Shown here: piece by piece, positions 49,795 through 59,083 of the stretch
Layout: every line of letters starts with the position of its first letter
Position numbering within the stretch: position 1 is the stretch's first letter
Source: Pyruvatibacter mobilis
GTDB lineage: Bacteria > Pseudomonadota > Alphaproteobacteria > CGMCC-115125
Assembly (NCBI RefSeq): GCF_012848855.1
Contig: NZ_CP051630.1
Coordinates: forward strand, 158,501-222,500
Direction of reading: 5' to 3'
DNA length: 64,000 bases
Position numbers and translations under genes: made by a program
The notes under the pieces: generated by a model
Databases searched by the model: none
What the model was told of the DNA's origin: nothing
What the model saw: only the letters and a program-made list of their open reading frames with translations

Positions 49795-51066
49795 ATGGCG
49801 CGTTTGGTGCTGAAATTCGGCGGAACTTCTGTCGCGGATCTCGACCGGATCCGTGTGGTTGCCGCCCATGTGAAGCGCGAAGTGGACGCGGGCAACGAGG
49901 TTGCCGTCGTTGTGTCCGCCATGGCCGGGACGACCAACCAGCTTGTGGACTGGTGCAAGGGCGCGGCCAAGCTTCACGATGCCCGGGAATATGACAGCGT
50001 GGTGTCGGCAGGTGAGCAGATCACTTCCGGCCTCCTGGCGATCACGCTGAGCGATATGGGCGTACCTGCCCGGTCATGGCTTGGCTGGCAGATCCCTCTG
50101 CGCACCTCAGGCGTACATGGGGCGGCGCGGATTGAAACCATCGAGACCGAAGGCCTTGAGCAGGCTTTCGCGGAAGGCCGTGTCGCGGTTGTGGCCGGCT
50201 TCCAGGGTCTTGGTGAAAACAACCGCATCGCGACGCTGGGGCGCGGTGGGTCCGATACAAGCGCTGTGGCCCTCGCCGCGGCGCTTAAAGCGGACCGCTG
50301 CGACATCTACACGGATGTGGATGGCGTCTATACGACCGACCCGCGCATCACGCCGCGGGCGCGCAAGCTTGCCAAGATCACCTATGAAGAAATGCTGGAA
50401 ATGGCCAGCCAGGGTGCCAAGGTGCTTCAAACGCGCTCGGTCGGCATGGCCATGACCCATCAGGTGCGCGTGCTTGTACGCTCGTCTTTCGCGGACCCGG
50501 ACGACCCGCAGCTGGTTGCTGCGACCAACGGTACTGCTGATCTTCCAGGAACGCTCGTCTGCGACGAGGAGGAAATTATGGAACAGGAACTCGTAACCGG
50601 CATCGCCTATTCGCGCGACGAAGCCAAGATCACTCTCGTCGATGTCGAGGACAAGCCGGGTGTCTCCGCAGCCATCTTCGGCCCGCTGGCCGATGCGGGC
50701 ATCAATGTGGACATGATCGTGCAGAACGTATCCGAAGACGGATCGATGACCGATCTGACCTTCACCGTTAGCAATGCGGAGCTGGACAAGGCCCGCTCTG
50801 TGATCGAGGGCGCCAAGGACGAGATCGGCTACCAGAACCTGATCTCCGATGGTGATGTCTCGAAGATTTCCGTGATCGGCGTCGGGATGCGCAGCCATAC
50901 GGGCGTGGCGCAGAAGATGTTCCGTGCGCTGGCTGATCGCGGGATCAACATTCACGTGATCTCCACGTCGGAGATCAAGGTCAGCGTGCTGATCGCATCG
51001 GAATACACCGAGCTGGCCGTGCGGGCCCTGCACACGGCCTACGGGCTGGACGGCGAGGCTGCCTAA
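49795..51066 (+). CDS. lysC: Aspartate kinase (alpha subunit)
   Basis: 423 residues. Kinase motif KFGGTSVA at 7-14, SAGEQITSGLLA, FTDVDGVYTTDPR-like motif (YTDVDGVYTTDPR) and two ACT regulatory domains from about 265. Phosphorylates aspartate to start lysine, threonine and methionine synthesis; ACT domains bind amino acid inhibitors. GAGGT 5 bases before ATG at 49795. An internal ribosome site at 50567-50572 may also give a beta subunit. Next gene ptsP follows in the conserved order. Confidence 0.97.
   Translation: MARLVLKFGGTSVADLDRIRVVAAHVKREVDAGNEVAVVVSAMAGTTNQLVDWCKGAAKLHDAREYDSVVSAGEQITSGLLAITLSDMGVPARSWLGWQIPLRTSGVHGAARIETIETEGLEQAFAEGRVAVVAGFQGLGENNRIATLGRGGSDTSAVALAAALKADRCDIYTDVDGVYTTDPRITPRARKLAKITYEEMLEMASQGAKVLQTRSVGMAMTHQVRVLVRSSFADPDDPQLVAATNGTADLPGTLVCDEEEIMEQELVTGIAYSRDEAKITLVDVEDKPGVSAAIFGPLADAGINVDMIVQNVSEDGSMTDLTFTVSNAELDKARSVIEGAKDEIGYQNLISDGDVSKISVIGVGMRSHTGVAQKMFRALADRGINIHVISTSEIKVSVLIASEYTELAVRALHTAYGLDGEAA
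50567..50580 (+). promoter_or_regulatory. Internal Shine-Dalgarno and start within lysC (possible beta subunit)
   Basis: AGGAGG at 50567-50572, then 5 bases and an in-frame ATG at 50578 (residue 262 of LysC), just before the ACT domains. It would yield a 162-residue protein (50578-51066), the size of the beta subunits known from Bacillus and Corynebacterium LysC. Confidence 0.55.
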
Positions 51067-51237
51067 CACGCAGCCCGCCGCCGCGTCGCCCTATAAGGGT
51101 GCATAGCGCGCACATTTGCTCCGGCATGGTATAAGGCTGCCGGCGATCACATTGGCACCACATTTTCCGTGGCAATAGCCTGGTGACGCCGCACGGGCGT
51201 TCGCCCATATCTGACAACCGCAGATTGACAGGATGGA

Positions 51238-53508
51238 GTGCCGGTGGTCGAGACCGCGCATGGTCCGCGCACATTGCTGAGACGCCTACGCGAGGTGATG
51301 GCGCAGTCGGGTCCTGCCGAGGACCGGCTGGAAACCGTCGTGCGCCTTATCGCGTCGAACATGGTGGCGGAAGTCTGCTCGATCTATCTGCTTCAGCCGG
51401 ACAACCGGCTGGAACTCTATGCGACGCAGGGCCTGCGCGCAGAGGCGGTCCACAACACCTTTCTGAGCCTCGGCGAAGGCCTGGTGGGTACGGTTGCCAA
51501 GTCGGCGCGGCCCCTGGCCCTGTCACACGCCCAGCGGCATCCGGCCTTTGCCTACCGGCCTGAGACGGGCGAAGACCCGTTTCTTTCCTTCCTTGGTGTC
51601 CCGCTGCTGCGTGGCGGGCGTGTGCTCGGCGTGCTGGCGGTGCAGAACGTCACCACGCGCACCTACAAGCTGGAGGAAATGGAGGCGCTTGAAACCGTCG
51701 CCATGGTGCTGGCGGAGATGGTTGCCTCAGGCGAACTGGTCAATCTCGTCGAGCTGCATCGGGCGGAAGTGGCTGACGACCGGCGGATGCACCATTACGG
51801 TACCGCCATCTCGGAAGGCATCGCGCTGGGACATGCGGTGCTGCATCAGCCGCGCTTTCATGTCACGCGAATCATTGCCGAGGACAGCGATGAGGAACTG
51901 ACGCGCATCGAGGATGCGGTGGGCAGGCTGCGGGCATCGGTGGATGCCATGCTGTCCGGGGATACGCTCGGGCGCGCCGGCGAGCACCGGGAAATCCTCG
52001 AGACCTACCGGATGTTCGCCAATGACAGCGGCTGGCTGGCCCGTCTGCGCGAGGCGGTGGAAAGCGGCCTGACTGCAGAGGCTGCCGTCGAACGCGTGCA
52101 GAACGAGACCCGTGCCAGGCTGATGCGCCAGACTGACCCCTATATGCGCGAGCGGCTGCATGACCTTGATGATTTGGCCAATCGGCTGCTGGGTCACCTT
52201 GTCGGTGTGCCGATGACGGCTGCGGGCGACAAGCTGCCGACAGATGCCATCGTCATTGCGCGCAACATGGGGCCGGCGGAACTGCTGGACTACGACAGTC
52301 AGAAGCTGCGCGGGCTCGTGCTTGAGGAGGGCTCGGCCACAGCGCATGTGTCGATCGTGGCGCGTGCGCTGGGCATTCCCATGATCGGCCGTGTCGCTGG
52401 CATCACCGATATTCTTGAGCCGGGTGACGCGGTCATCGCTGACGGTGACACGGGTGAGGTCTATGCGCTGCCGTCGCAGGACATCGTTGATGCCTATTCG
52501 GAGAAGGCCCGCTTCCGTGCCCGCCGCCAGGCGCAGTTCCGCAAATTGCGGGATACGCCCGCTGTCACCAAGGATGGGGAGCGCGTGGCGCTCAACATCA
52601 ATGCGGGGCTGATGGTGGATCTGCCGCATCTGCATGAGGCGGGGGCTGACGGCATTGGCCTGTTCCGCACCGAGCTTCAGTTCCTCGTAGCGTCCGCCAT
52701 GCCGCGCCTTTCCGAACAGCGGGCGTTTTACTCCCAGGTGCTTGATCAGGCGAAGGGCAAGCCTGTGACTTTCCGGACGCTGGATGTGGGGGGTGACAAG
52801 GTGCTGCCCTATCTGGCGCACGACAAGGAAGAGAACCCGGCGCTCGGCTGGCGGGCAATCCGCATCGCGCTGGATCGGCCGGCGCTGCTTCGCTACCAGT
52901 TCCGCGCATTGCTGCAGGCCGCCTCGGGGCGCCATTTGCGGCTGATGTTTCCGATGGTTGCAGAGGTCAGTGAGTTTGAAGCGGCCCGGGCGATGCTGGA
53001 TCGTGAACTGACGCGTCTGGACAAGGTGGGGCAGGCGCGCCCTGCGAGCCTTGAAGTAGGCTCAATGCTGGAGGTGCCGTCCCTTGCCTGGCAGCTCGAT
53101 GCGCTTCTGCCGATGGTGGATTTCATTTCCATCGGGTCCAACGACCTGTTGCAGTTCTTTTTTGCGAGTGATCGGGGCAATACGCGGGTTGGCGATCGCT
53201 ATGACCTTCTGAGCCCGGCTGTCCTGTCTTTCTTCCGGCACGTGGTTGCACGGTGCCGGGCGCATGATGTGCCCATCAGCCTGTGCGGGGAGATGGCGGG
53301 ACGCCCGCTCGAGGCCATGACGCTGGTTGCGCTGGGGTTCCGCAAGCTGTCGATCCCGCCTGCGGCTGTCGGACCGGTCAAGGCCATGATCCTTGAACTG
53401 GATGCGGCTGACCTGTCGGCTTTCCTGGGCGACAAGCTCGATCGGCCTGACCGGACCCTGAGGCCGTTGCTGACCGACTACGCCCGTGAGCGGGGTATCC
53501 CGCTCTAG
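51238..53508 (+). CDS. ptsP: PTS-Ntr enzyme I, PtsP
   Basis: 756 residues. N-terminal GAF domain (about 10-160), then EI-type phosphotransferase: His370 in EGSATAHVSI is the phosphorylation site, and the PEP-binding C-domain has SLCGEMAG. GTG start at 51238 with AGGATGGA upstream. It passes phosphate from PEP to NPr and EIIA-Ntr, linking nitrogen and carbon status; partners not in window. GAF domain likely senses glutamine/2-oxoglutarate. Confidence 0.96.
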   Translation: MPVVETAHGPRTLLRRLREVMAQSGPAEDRLETVVRLIASNMVAEVCSIYLLQPDNRLELYATQGLRAEAVHNTFLSLGEGLVGTVAKSARPLALSHAQRHPAFAYRPETGEDPFLSFLGVPLLRGGRVLGVLAVQNVTTRTYKLEEMEALETVAMVLAEMVASGELVNLVELHRAEVADDRRMHHYGTAISEGIALGHAVLHQPRFHVTRIIAEDSDEELTRIEDAVGRLRASVDAMLSGDTLGRAGEHREILETYRMFANDSGWLARLREAVESGLTAEAAVERVQNETRARLMRQTDPYMRERLHDLDDLANRLLGHLVGVPMTAAGDKLPTDAIVIARNMGPAELLDYDSQKLRGLVLEEGSATAHVSIVARALGIPMIGRVAGITDILEPGDAVIADGDTGEVYALPSQDIVDAYSEKARFRARRQAQFRKLRDTPAVTKDGERVALNINAGLMVDLPHLHEAGADGIGLFRTELQFLVASAMPRLSEQRAFYSQVLDQAKGKPVTFRTLDVGGDKVLPYLAHDKEENPALGWRAIRIALDRPALLRYQFRALLQAASGRHLRLMFPMVAEVSEFEAARAMLDRELTRLDKVGQARPASLEVGSMLEVPSLAWQLDALLPMVDFISIGSNDLLQFFFASDRGNTRVGDRYDLLSPAVLSFFRHVVARCRAHDVPISLCGEMAGRPLEAMTLVALGFRKLSIPPAAVGPVKAMILELDAADLSAFLGDKLDRPDRTLRPLLTDYARERGIPL

Positions 53509-53756
53509 GTGTTGGACTGCCGTGCCGCAGCATGCTCTAAGCCATTGCGGATACGGATGGTTTTTTGTTTAGTAACCATATGCTGAAAGACTTGTCGGTC
53601 TGAAATGACGGGCTGTCGTGTCATCAGGCGCATATTCCAGGGGGCGCCAGGGTGATGCATGGCAGACTGGCCGGGCTTTTCCGGCCATTCACCCGTGCGC
53701 ATGACGCAGACCGGGTGGCCGTCCAGGGAATACGGCACAGGGGATGACGGGCCACA

Positions 53757-54881
53757 ATGAGCAAGGTGACCAAGCTCAATCTTGAAGACGCAGCGGTGCG
53801 GCCGACAAGGCGCCTGCACCTGCGCGACATTCAGGACGATAATCCGGAACCGCGCGGCACCAGCGGCGCTCAGATGCACGCTGCGCGGCTGGCCGTCGGC
53901 GAGGATGTCGGCACGGTTGCCCAGAAGCTGCGTATCCGGCGCCAGCACCTGGAAGCCATTGAAGGCGGCGACTTTGACGCCCTTCCGGGCCGGGCCTACT
54001 CAATCGGCTTCGTGCGCAGCTATGCGGAATATCTCGGCCTCGATGAGGTCGAAATGGTCGCCCGCTTCAAGGAAGAGTTCGATACCGCACAGACACAGGC
54101 TGCGGCCTTCAACTTCCCCGTCGCGGAGGAAGAATCCCGCCTGCCGCGGGGTGCGATGATTGTCATCGCCGTGCTTGTGGTGGCGGCCCTTTACGGTGTC
54201 TGGTCGCTGACAGTTTCCGTCGATCGCATGGTCGAGGGGCGGACGGCTGCAGAGCCTTCGGTCGTACCGTCAACGCGGGTTACCACGCCGGAGACAGCAC
54301 CGGAAACAGATCAGGGCGTTCAGGCGCAGCCTTCCGATCTTCCGGTTGTTGTGCCGTCCGTTGCGGATAATACAAGTCCTGGCGACGCCTCATCTGCGGA
54401 GGTTGCACCAGCGGCGGAGCCGTCTGAAGAGGGTGTTGCCGACCCGGCAATCGGGGATGCAGCCGCGGAAGCGCCTGCTTCCTTAGATGACGCCTCTGCG
54501 GAAACGCCTGACCAGCCAGTTGAGCCCGTTGCTGCGGCGGCTGATGCCGAAGATCAGATTTCGCCTCTCGAGACAGGGCCTGAACGGGCGTGGGAGGGGT
54601 TCGTCTATGGTCAGCAGAACCATGACAGCCGGATTTTCATTCGCGCCAATGCCCAGACCTGGGTGAGGGTTGAGGATGCCGACGGCAATGTGCTGCTGTC
54701 GCGTACCCTTCGGGCCGGTGAGAGCTATCGCGCGCCGGACCGTCCGGGGATGGTGCTGGCCACCCGCAATGCGGGGGCACTGCAGCTCTTCGTGGACGGC
54801 AAGCCGGCTGGTACGGCGGGCAAGCCGGGCGAAGTGAAGGCTGATCTTCCTCTTGATCCGGCGTCGCTTTCGGGGCAGTAG
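53757..54881 (+). CDS. RodZ-like membrane protein (HTH, TM, DUF4115)
   Basis: 374 residues. HTH domain of the Xre/RodZ type at about 40-110 (LRIRRQHLEAIEGGDFDALPGRAYSIG is split by the HTH turn), one membrane helix at 133-151, a Pro/Ala/Glu-rich periplasmic linker (160-275) and a DUF4115 beta domain (about 280-355). RodZ binds MreB and shapes the cell; the linker is long and low-complexity. In alphaproteobacteria this gene is conserved between ptsP and prfA. Confidence 0.87.
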   Translation: MSKVTKLNLEDAAVRPTRRLHLRDIQDDNPEPRGTSGAQMHAARLAVGEDVGTVAQKLRIRRQHLEAIEGGDFDALPGRAYSIGFVRSYAEYLGLDEVEMVARFKEEFDTAQTQAAAFNFPVAEEESRLPRGAMIVIAVLVVAALYGVWSLTVSVDRMVEGRTAAEPSVVPSTRVTTPETAPETDQGVQAQPSDLPVVVPSVADNTSPGDASSAEVAPAAEPSEEGVADPAIGDAAAEAPASLDDASAETPDQPVEPVAAAADAEDQISPLETGPERAWEGFVYGQQNHDSRIFIRANAQTWVRVEDADGNVLLSRTLRAGESYRAPDRPGMVLATRNAGALQLFVDGKPAGTAGKPGEVKADLPLDPASLSGQ

Positions 54882-54948
54882 CGGGGGTCCAGTGGCGGCC
54901 GAGAAGGCCCCCTGATGCCTCCACCACCCCAAGCAAGCGTTGGCGCCC

Positions 54949-56034
54949 ATGCTCTCCGAGCAAAAGATTGATCAGATTCTAGGCCGCCAGGCCGAGATCG
55001 AGCGCAAGATGTCCGAGAACCCCGACCCGGACGCCTATGTGGCGCTGTCGAAGGAGTTCTCTGACCTGCAGCCGGTGGTGGCTGCCGTGCGGAAGCTCAG
55101 GGACGCCCGTACCGAGCTCACAGATCTCGACACGATGCTTGCCGACAAGGGGCTCGACGACGACATGCGCGAGATGGCGGAGGAAGAGCGTGCCGCCTTG
55201 CGTGACAGCGTGCCTGAACTCGAGCACGAGATCTCCATCCTGCTGCTGCCCAAGGACATGGCGGATGAGCGCAACGCCATTCTGGAAGTCCGGGCCGGTA
55301 CCGGCGGCGATGAAGCTGCGCTTTTTGCCGGCAACCTCTTCCGCATGTATCAGCGATATGCCGAAGTTCATGGCTGGAAGATGGAGATCATCTCCATGTC
55401 CGAAGGCGATGTGGGGGGGTACAAGGAAATCATCGCCGGTGTGCGCGGTGAAGGCGTGTTCGCCCGCATGAAATTCGAGTCCGGCGTCCACCGTGTGCAG
55501 CGCGTGCCTGAGACGGAGACGTCGGGCCGCATCCATACATCGGCTGCGACGGTTGCTGTTCTTCCGGAGGCGGAGGAAGTGGACGTGCAGATCGAGGAGA
55601 AAGATCTGCGTATTGATGTGTTCCGTGCATCGGGCCCCGGCGGCCAGTCTGTGAATACCACCGACAGTGCGGTGCGGATCACCCATATTCCCACCGGTAT
55701 CGTCGTTTCGCAGCAGGACGAGAAGTCCCAGCACAAGAACCGGGCAAAAGCGCTGAAGATTCTCCGTGCCCGTATCTTTGACGCAGAGCGCGCCAAGGTT
55801 GAAGCGGAGCGCGCAGCGGCGCGCAAGGGGCAGGTGGGGTCCGGGGACAGGTCGGAGCGCATCCGCACCTACAATTTTCCGCAGGGCCGTGTCACCGACC
55901 ACCGGATCAATCTCACGCTGTACAAGCTGGACCAGGTGATCGCCGGTGACGCGCTGGACGAAGTCATTGATGCGCTGATTACCGAGGACCAGGCCGCGCA
56001 GCTTGCCGCCCTCAACGAGGTGGAAGAGGCGTGA
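54949..56034 (+). CDS. prfA: Peptide chain release factor 1
   Basis: 361 residues. Stop-codon recognition loop PxT reads PET in [16 protein letters not shown], and GGQ in [12 protein letters not shown]. Releases peptides at UAA and UAG. ATG at 54949; the TTG at 54940 is less likely. prmC overlaps its stop codon by four bases (GTGA), so the methylase is made with its substrate. Confidence 0.96.
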   Translation: MLSEQKIDQILGRQAEIERKMSENPDPDAYVALSKEFSDLQPVVAAVRKLRDARTELTDLDTMLADKGLDDDMREMAEEERAALRDSVPELEHEISILLLPKDMADERNAILEVRAGTGGDEAALFAGNLFRMYQRYAEVHGWKMEIISMSEGDVGGYKEIIAGVRGEGVFARMKFESGVHRVQRVPETETSGRIHTSAATVAVLPEAEEVDVQIEEKDLRIDVFRASGPGGQSVNTTDSAVRITHIPTGIVVSQQDEKSQHKNRAKALKILRARIFDAERAKVEAERAAARKGQVGSGDRSERIRTYNFPQGRVTDHRINLTLYKLDQVIAGDALDEVIDALITEDQAAQLAALNEVEEA

Positions 56035-56924
56035 ACCGGGATGATCCCTTACCGGATCATCGCCTGACCATCGATCAGGCTCTTTTTGCCGCGCGCCGCC
56101 TGCTGGGGCAATCCGGCATTGAGACCGCCGCGCTGGATGCGCGCATCCTGCTGCAATGGGCGACGGGCCTGACGGCCGAGCAACTTGTCATGCGCGGTGG
56201 GGAAGAGCTGCCCGATGATGCCGGCAAGCGGTTTGAGGAGGCGATTGCCGCCCGCAGGCGGGGCATGCCGGTCTCCCGATGGATGGGGCGGCGTGAGTTC
56301 TGGGGCATGGATCTGGTGCTGGGGCCGGAGACACTGGACCCGCGGCCCGATACAGAGACCCTCGTGGCTGCCGTGCTGTCCCGGCTGGGACGGACGTCTC
56401 GGCCTTTCATCCGCGACATGGGAACGGGAACAGGTGCCATCCTCCTGGCGCTTCTGAAGGAGCTGCCGCGGGCGCGCGGGCTTGGGTCCGACCTGTCCTT
56501 TGGCGCACTGAAACAGGCACGATTGAATGCGAACGCCCTCGGGTTGTCCGGCAGGGCCGGGTTCTTGCTGTCGGACTGGGGGGCGGTCCCGGCACGCCGT
56601 GCTGATGTGCTGGTGTCAAACCCGCCTTACATCGCCCGGGGGGAGCTTGCAGGGCTTGCGGCCGATGTGCGCCATCATGATCCGCGCCGGGCACTCGATG
56701 GTGGTGCGGATGGGCTGGTGCCTTACCGGATACTCGCCAACCAACTTGGCGGGCTGGTGCATTCGGGCGGGTTGATTGCGCTGGAGATCGGTTATCGGCA
56801 GGGGGAAGATGTCTTGTCGATTCTCAAGCAGGCCGGGGCGGATGTGACCGGTCGCGGCTTGGGGCTTGTCTACGACCTTGCAGGGCGGCCTCGTGTGGTT
56901 GTTGCGCGTGCGCCACGCCGTTGA
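56031..56924 (+). CDS. prmC: Release factor glutamine methyltransferase
   Basis: 297 residues. SAM motif [14 protein letters not shown] and NPPY (SNPPYIARG) mark PrmC/HemK, which methylates the Gln of GGQ in release factors. GTG start overlaps the prfA stop. The C-terminal part ends [19 protein letters not shown]. Confidence 0.95.
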   Translation: MNRDDPLPDHRLTIDQALFAARRLLGQSGIETAALDARILLQWATGLTAEQLVMRGGEELPDDAGKRFEEAIAARRRGMPVSRWMGRREFWGMDLVLGPETLDPRPDTETLVAAVLSRLGRTSRPFIRDMGTGTGAILLALLKELPRARGLGSDLSFGALKQARLNANALGLSGRAGFLLSDWGAVPARRADVLVSNPPYIARGELAGLAADVRHHDPRRALDGGADGLVPYRILANQLGGLVHSGGLIALEIGYRQGEDVLSILKQAGADVTGRGLGLVYDLAGRPRVVVARAPRR

Positions 56925-57226
56925 CGGGGCGTTTACGGTGTCTTCAGCGATGGGCAAAAAGGGCTTGGATTGGGCCGGGCGAGAGGCTAGGTTGAACTCA
57001 AGGGGACACGCGCATATGTGCGCTACGCACAGCTGCGAGGCCTTTTTAGGCGCTCTCCTGCTCACCAAAGACCGCTGAAAGCATCCGATCGGTAACGGAA
57101 GACCTGTGTGCTGCGCAGGGGATGCGATTACAGCGAACCGGTTTTCCGGCAACGGGAACGGGCAGGTGGAAGCAGCCAGGGGCATTAATCGGGAAGCAGC
57201 GGATCAGGTCGGGATACGAAGCGGCG

Positions 57227-57435
57227 CGCTGACATCAGCGTCCGATGCGCTTTGAGACCCGCTACAGGCATTTTCAAGTCAGGATGCCTGTCCGCTGGGC
57301 AGCCGGGGGCGGCTGACATGTTCCGGGGAAGATTTTCCGGCAGGGCGGCATCGGAACGATGCGCTGCCAGAGCGGCCGCTTCGGCTGGCCGGTATTTGAC
57401 TGCCGCACCGTCAGTAGCGGTGTGGCGCCCTTTTT
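57227..57435 (+). ncRNA. Candidate structured RNA or leader upstream of DUF4167
   Basis: Five consecutive stem-loops (6-8 bp stems) within about 135 bases, then a 7-bp hairpin and a five-T run. It matches no RNA I know: no RNase P, tmRNA, SRP or 6S hallmarks seen. Chance hairpins are common in GC-rich DNA, so this remains a hypothesis. Confidence 0.35.
57403..57435 (+). terminator. Terminator-like hairpin 23 bases before DUF4167
   Basis: CCGCACC (57403-57409) pairs with GGTGTGG (57419-57425, one G-T), loop of 9, then CGCCC and TTTTT (57431-57435). The 5-base gap before the T-run weakens it. Confidence 0.4.
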
Positions 57436-57457
57436 GACCACGCAACGGGAAGTGACA

Positions 57458-57991
57458 GTGGCAAACAACCCCAAGAGATCACGCGGCCGCGGGCGCAAGC
57501 CGGGCAACAATGCCAACCGGTCCTATGAGAGCAACGGGCCGGACGTGAAGATTCGCGGCAACGCGTCTCACATCAGTGAAAAGTACCAGCAGCTTGCCCG
57601 GGATGCGGCGGCAAGCGGAGACCGGGTGGCGGCGGAAAATTATCTGCAGCACGCGGAGCATTACTACCGGCTGGTGCTGGCAGCCCAGCAGCAGTCGCAG
57701 GAACAGCGCGAGCAGCGCGAGGCCCAGCGGGCAGCTTCCGATTCGGACGGCGATGGCGATACGGATGCCAAGGCTGATGGCGACAAGGGCGAGGGGGGTA
57801 ACCGCCGCCGCTCGCGCCGCCGCCGCGATACCGTCAAGGAAAAGACCGAGGCCGGCGCCGACAATGCGGGCAACCGCGAGGACGGTGACAAGACAGCATC
57901 GGGTGATGGCGACGCCGAGGTCGAGGTCATCCGCCCGGCAAAGGCGGCCCCGGCCGACAGCGATGAAGATAATCTGGCTGAAACGGCCTGA
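57458..57991 (+). CDS. DUF4167-family protein
   Basis: 177 residues. Conserved block GRGRKPGNNANRSYESNGPDVKIRG style N-terminus (about 7-35) followed by helix ISEKYQQLARDAAASGDRVAAENYLQHAEHYYRL (about 38-75), typical DUF4167; then a long disordered Asp/Gly/Lys and Arg-rich tail (RRRSRRRR). The basic tail may bind nucleic acid. GTG at 57458 with GGGAAG 8 bases upstream. Function unknown. Confidence 0.83.
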   Translation: MANNPKRSRGRGRKPGNNANRSYESNGPDVKIRGNASHISEKYQQLARDAAASGDRVAAENYLQHAEHYYRLVLAAQQQSQEQREQREAQRAASDSDGDGDTDAKADGDKGEGGNRRRSRRRRDTVKEKTEAGADNAGNREDGDKTASGDGDAEVEVIRPAKAAPADSDEDNLAETA

Positions 57992-57997
57992 TACCGA

Positions 57998-58777
57998 TCA
58001 GGCGGGCGGCGTCAGTACGTCGCCCGCCGCGAGATCGCCGTCCTCGAGGATCTCGCAGTAGATACCCATATCCATGTGGCCATAGCCGAGCTTGAGGGCC
58101 TGGGGCAGGTTCATGTCGCGCTCCGCGGTGCGCGGGTTCACATTGGTGGCGGCACAGCGCTGGGTGCGCAGAACACCCTTCACCTTCAGACTGCCAAGGG
58201 AGAATGTCCGGTTCTCCCATTCAAGTTCTGACCAGGCGGGCAGACCTTCCACATAGACATTGCCGCGGAAACGCATGGGGTCGACCGGCTGGCCGGTGAC
58301 GCGCTCGAGATCACGCACGCTATCCAGGTTGATCAGGGACAGGACGGGCATCGGCACGTCGGAAAAGGAAAAGCCCGGCCCGGTGTCGCCTGCCACCGTC
58401 ACCATGCGGGGCGGGCCGCGAAGCTCGTCTTTCATGTAGCTGGCCAGGAAATGCTCAATGAGCTGACGGCCGATGCGCGTGGTGATGTCGCCGCGGGCAA
58501 CCTGCTTGCCGTCGCGCATGATGGTGAGCACGCCGCTGTCATCATCAAACTGCGTGTCGAGGGTGGCCAGCCGCTCGTCCTTCATCAGCATCAGGAACTT
58601 GGTCTTCGGGAAGTATTTCGGTGCCGCCGGGTCGAAATCCGCCGTGCCGTTCTCCACGGCAAAGGCCCGGTCCCAAGGCATGGTGCCGCCAGCCTTGAGG
58701 GCTACCCTGTCCAGTTTTTCCGCCGACAGGCCTTTTACGGGATAGCGGTACAGGGCGGTTACATGCGGCTCGGCCAT
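57998..58777 (-). CDS. MOSC-domain protein
   Basis: 259 residues. N-terminal MOSC beta-barrel (about 1-115, LYRYPVKGLSAEKLD) and MOSC domain with MRFRGNVYVEGLPAW and RCAATNVNPRTAERD, including the conserved Cys that ligates molybdenum in mARC-type enzymes. Likely a molybdenum-cofactor sulfur-carrying or reductase protein. Converges on DUF4167 with 6 bases between stops. Confidence 0.88.
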   Translation of the reverse strand: MAEPHVTALYRYPVKGLSAEKLDRVALKAGGTMPWDRAFAVENGTADFDPAAPKYFPKTKFLMLMKDERLATLDTQFDDDSGVLTIMRDGKQVARGDITTRIGRQLIEHFLASYMKDELRGPPRMVTVAGDTGPGFSFSDVPMPVLSLINLDSVRDLERVTGQPVDPMRFRGNVYVEGLPAWSELEWENRTFSLGSLKVKGVLRTQRCAATNVNPRTAERDMNLPQALKLGYGHMDMGIYCEILEDGDLAAGDVLTPPA

Positions 58778-59083
58778 GAAAGTTCCTTCTGCCTGCGGCG
58801 CGTGTTCCGCCGGGGTGCCTGCTTTGGATCAAGGCGCAGGCGGTGAACCCGATGGCAACCTTGTTCCTGTGCAATGTCAAACCGCACAAGGGTCCCGTTC
58901 AGCGGAGAGAAAGAGCCGAATTCCGCTGCGCCGGGCCTTGTGTGGCTGAAATGGCACACCACATAGAGAGCACGGGTTCGTGCCGGGTTCGGGCGGGCCC
59001 GAGACCATTCGATTTTCCGGAACGTTGCCTGAACAGGGACGTTTGCAACAGTGCCAATTCTGGGCTGAAAAAGAGGGACCTCG
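58778..59083. other. Divergent spacer, MOSC / clpB
   Basis: 306 bases with the two promoters. A possible heat-shock (RpoH) promoter on the plus strand is CTTG (58937-58940) with CCACAT 18 bases later (58959-58964), 120 bases before clpB; the -10 match is only partial. No gene. Confidence 0.35.
58937..58964 (+). promoter_or_regulatory. Possible RpoH-type promoter of clpB
   Basis: CTTGTGT, 15 bases, CCACAT: resembles the heat-shock consensus CTTGAAA-N(11-15)-CCCCAT with one -10 mismatch and a degenerate -35. Supported by clpB being a classical RpoH target; weak on sequence alone. Confidence 0.25.

Larger units (their letters stand above)
56925..57457. other. 533-base hairpin-rich spacer before DUF4167
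   Basis: The longest gene-free stretch in the window. Several perfect or near-perfect hairpins: 57010-57023 (GCGCA-TATG-TGCGC), 57227-57240 (CGCTGA-CA-TCAGCG), 57264-57291 (ACAGGCAT-N12-ATGCCTGT), 57300-57315 (CAGCCG-GGGG-CGGCTG), 57323-57340 (CCGGGGAA-GA-TTTTCCGG with G-T pairs), 57348-57362 (GCATCG-GAA-CGATGC), then a terminator-like hairpin at 57403-57435. A small RNA ending near 57435 or a structured 5' leader of DUF4167 would explain this. No credible coding sequence. Confidence 0.5.

Noticed and set aside
50107..51069. 320-codon frame opposite lysC
   Set aside because: Antisense shadow; lysC is certain.
57227..57435. Known RNA (RNase P, tmRNA, SRP, 6S)
   Set aside because: No conserved sequence of any of these was found, so it is kept only as an unnamed candidate.
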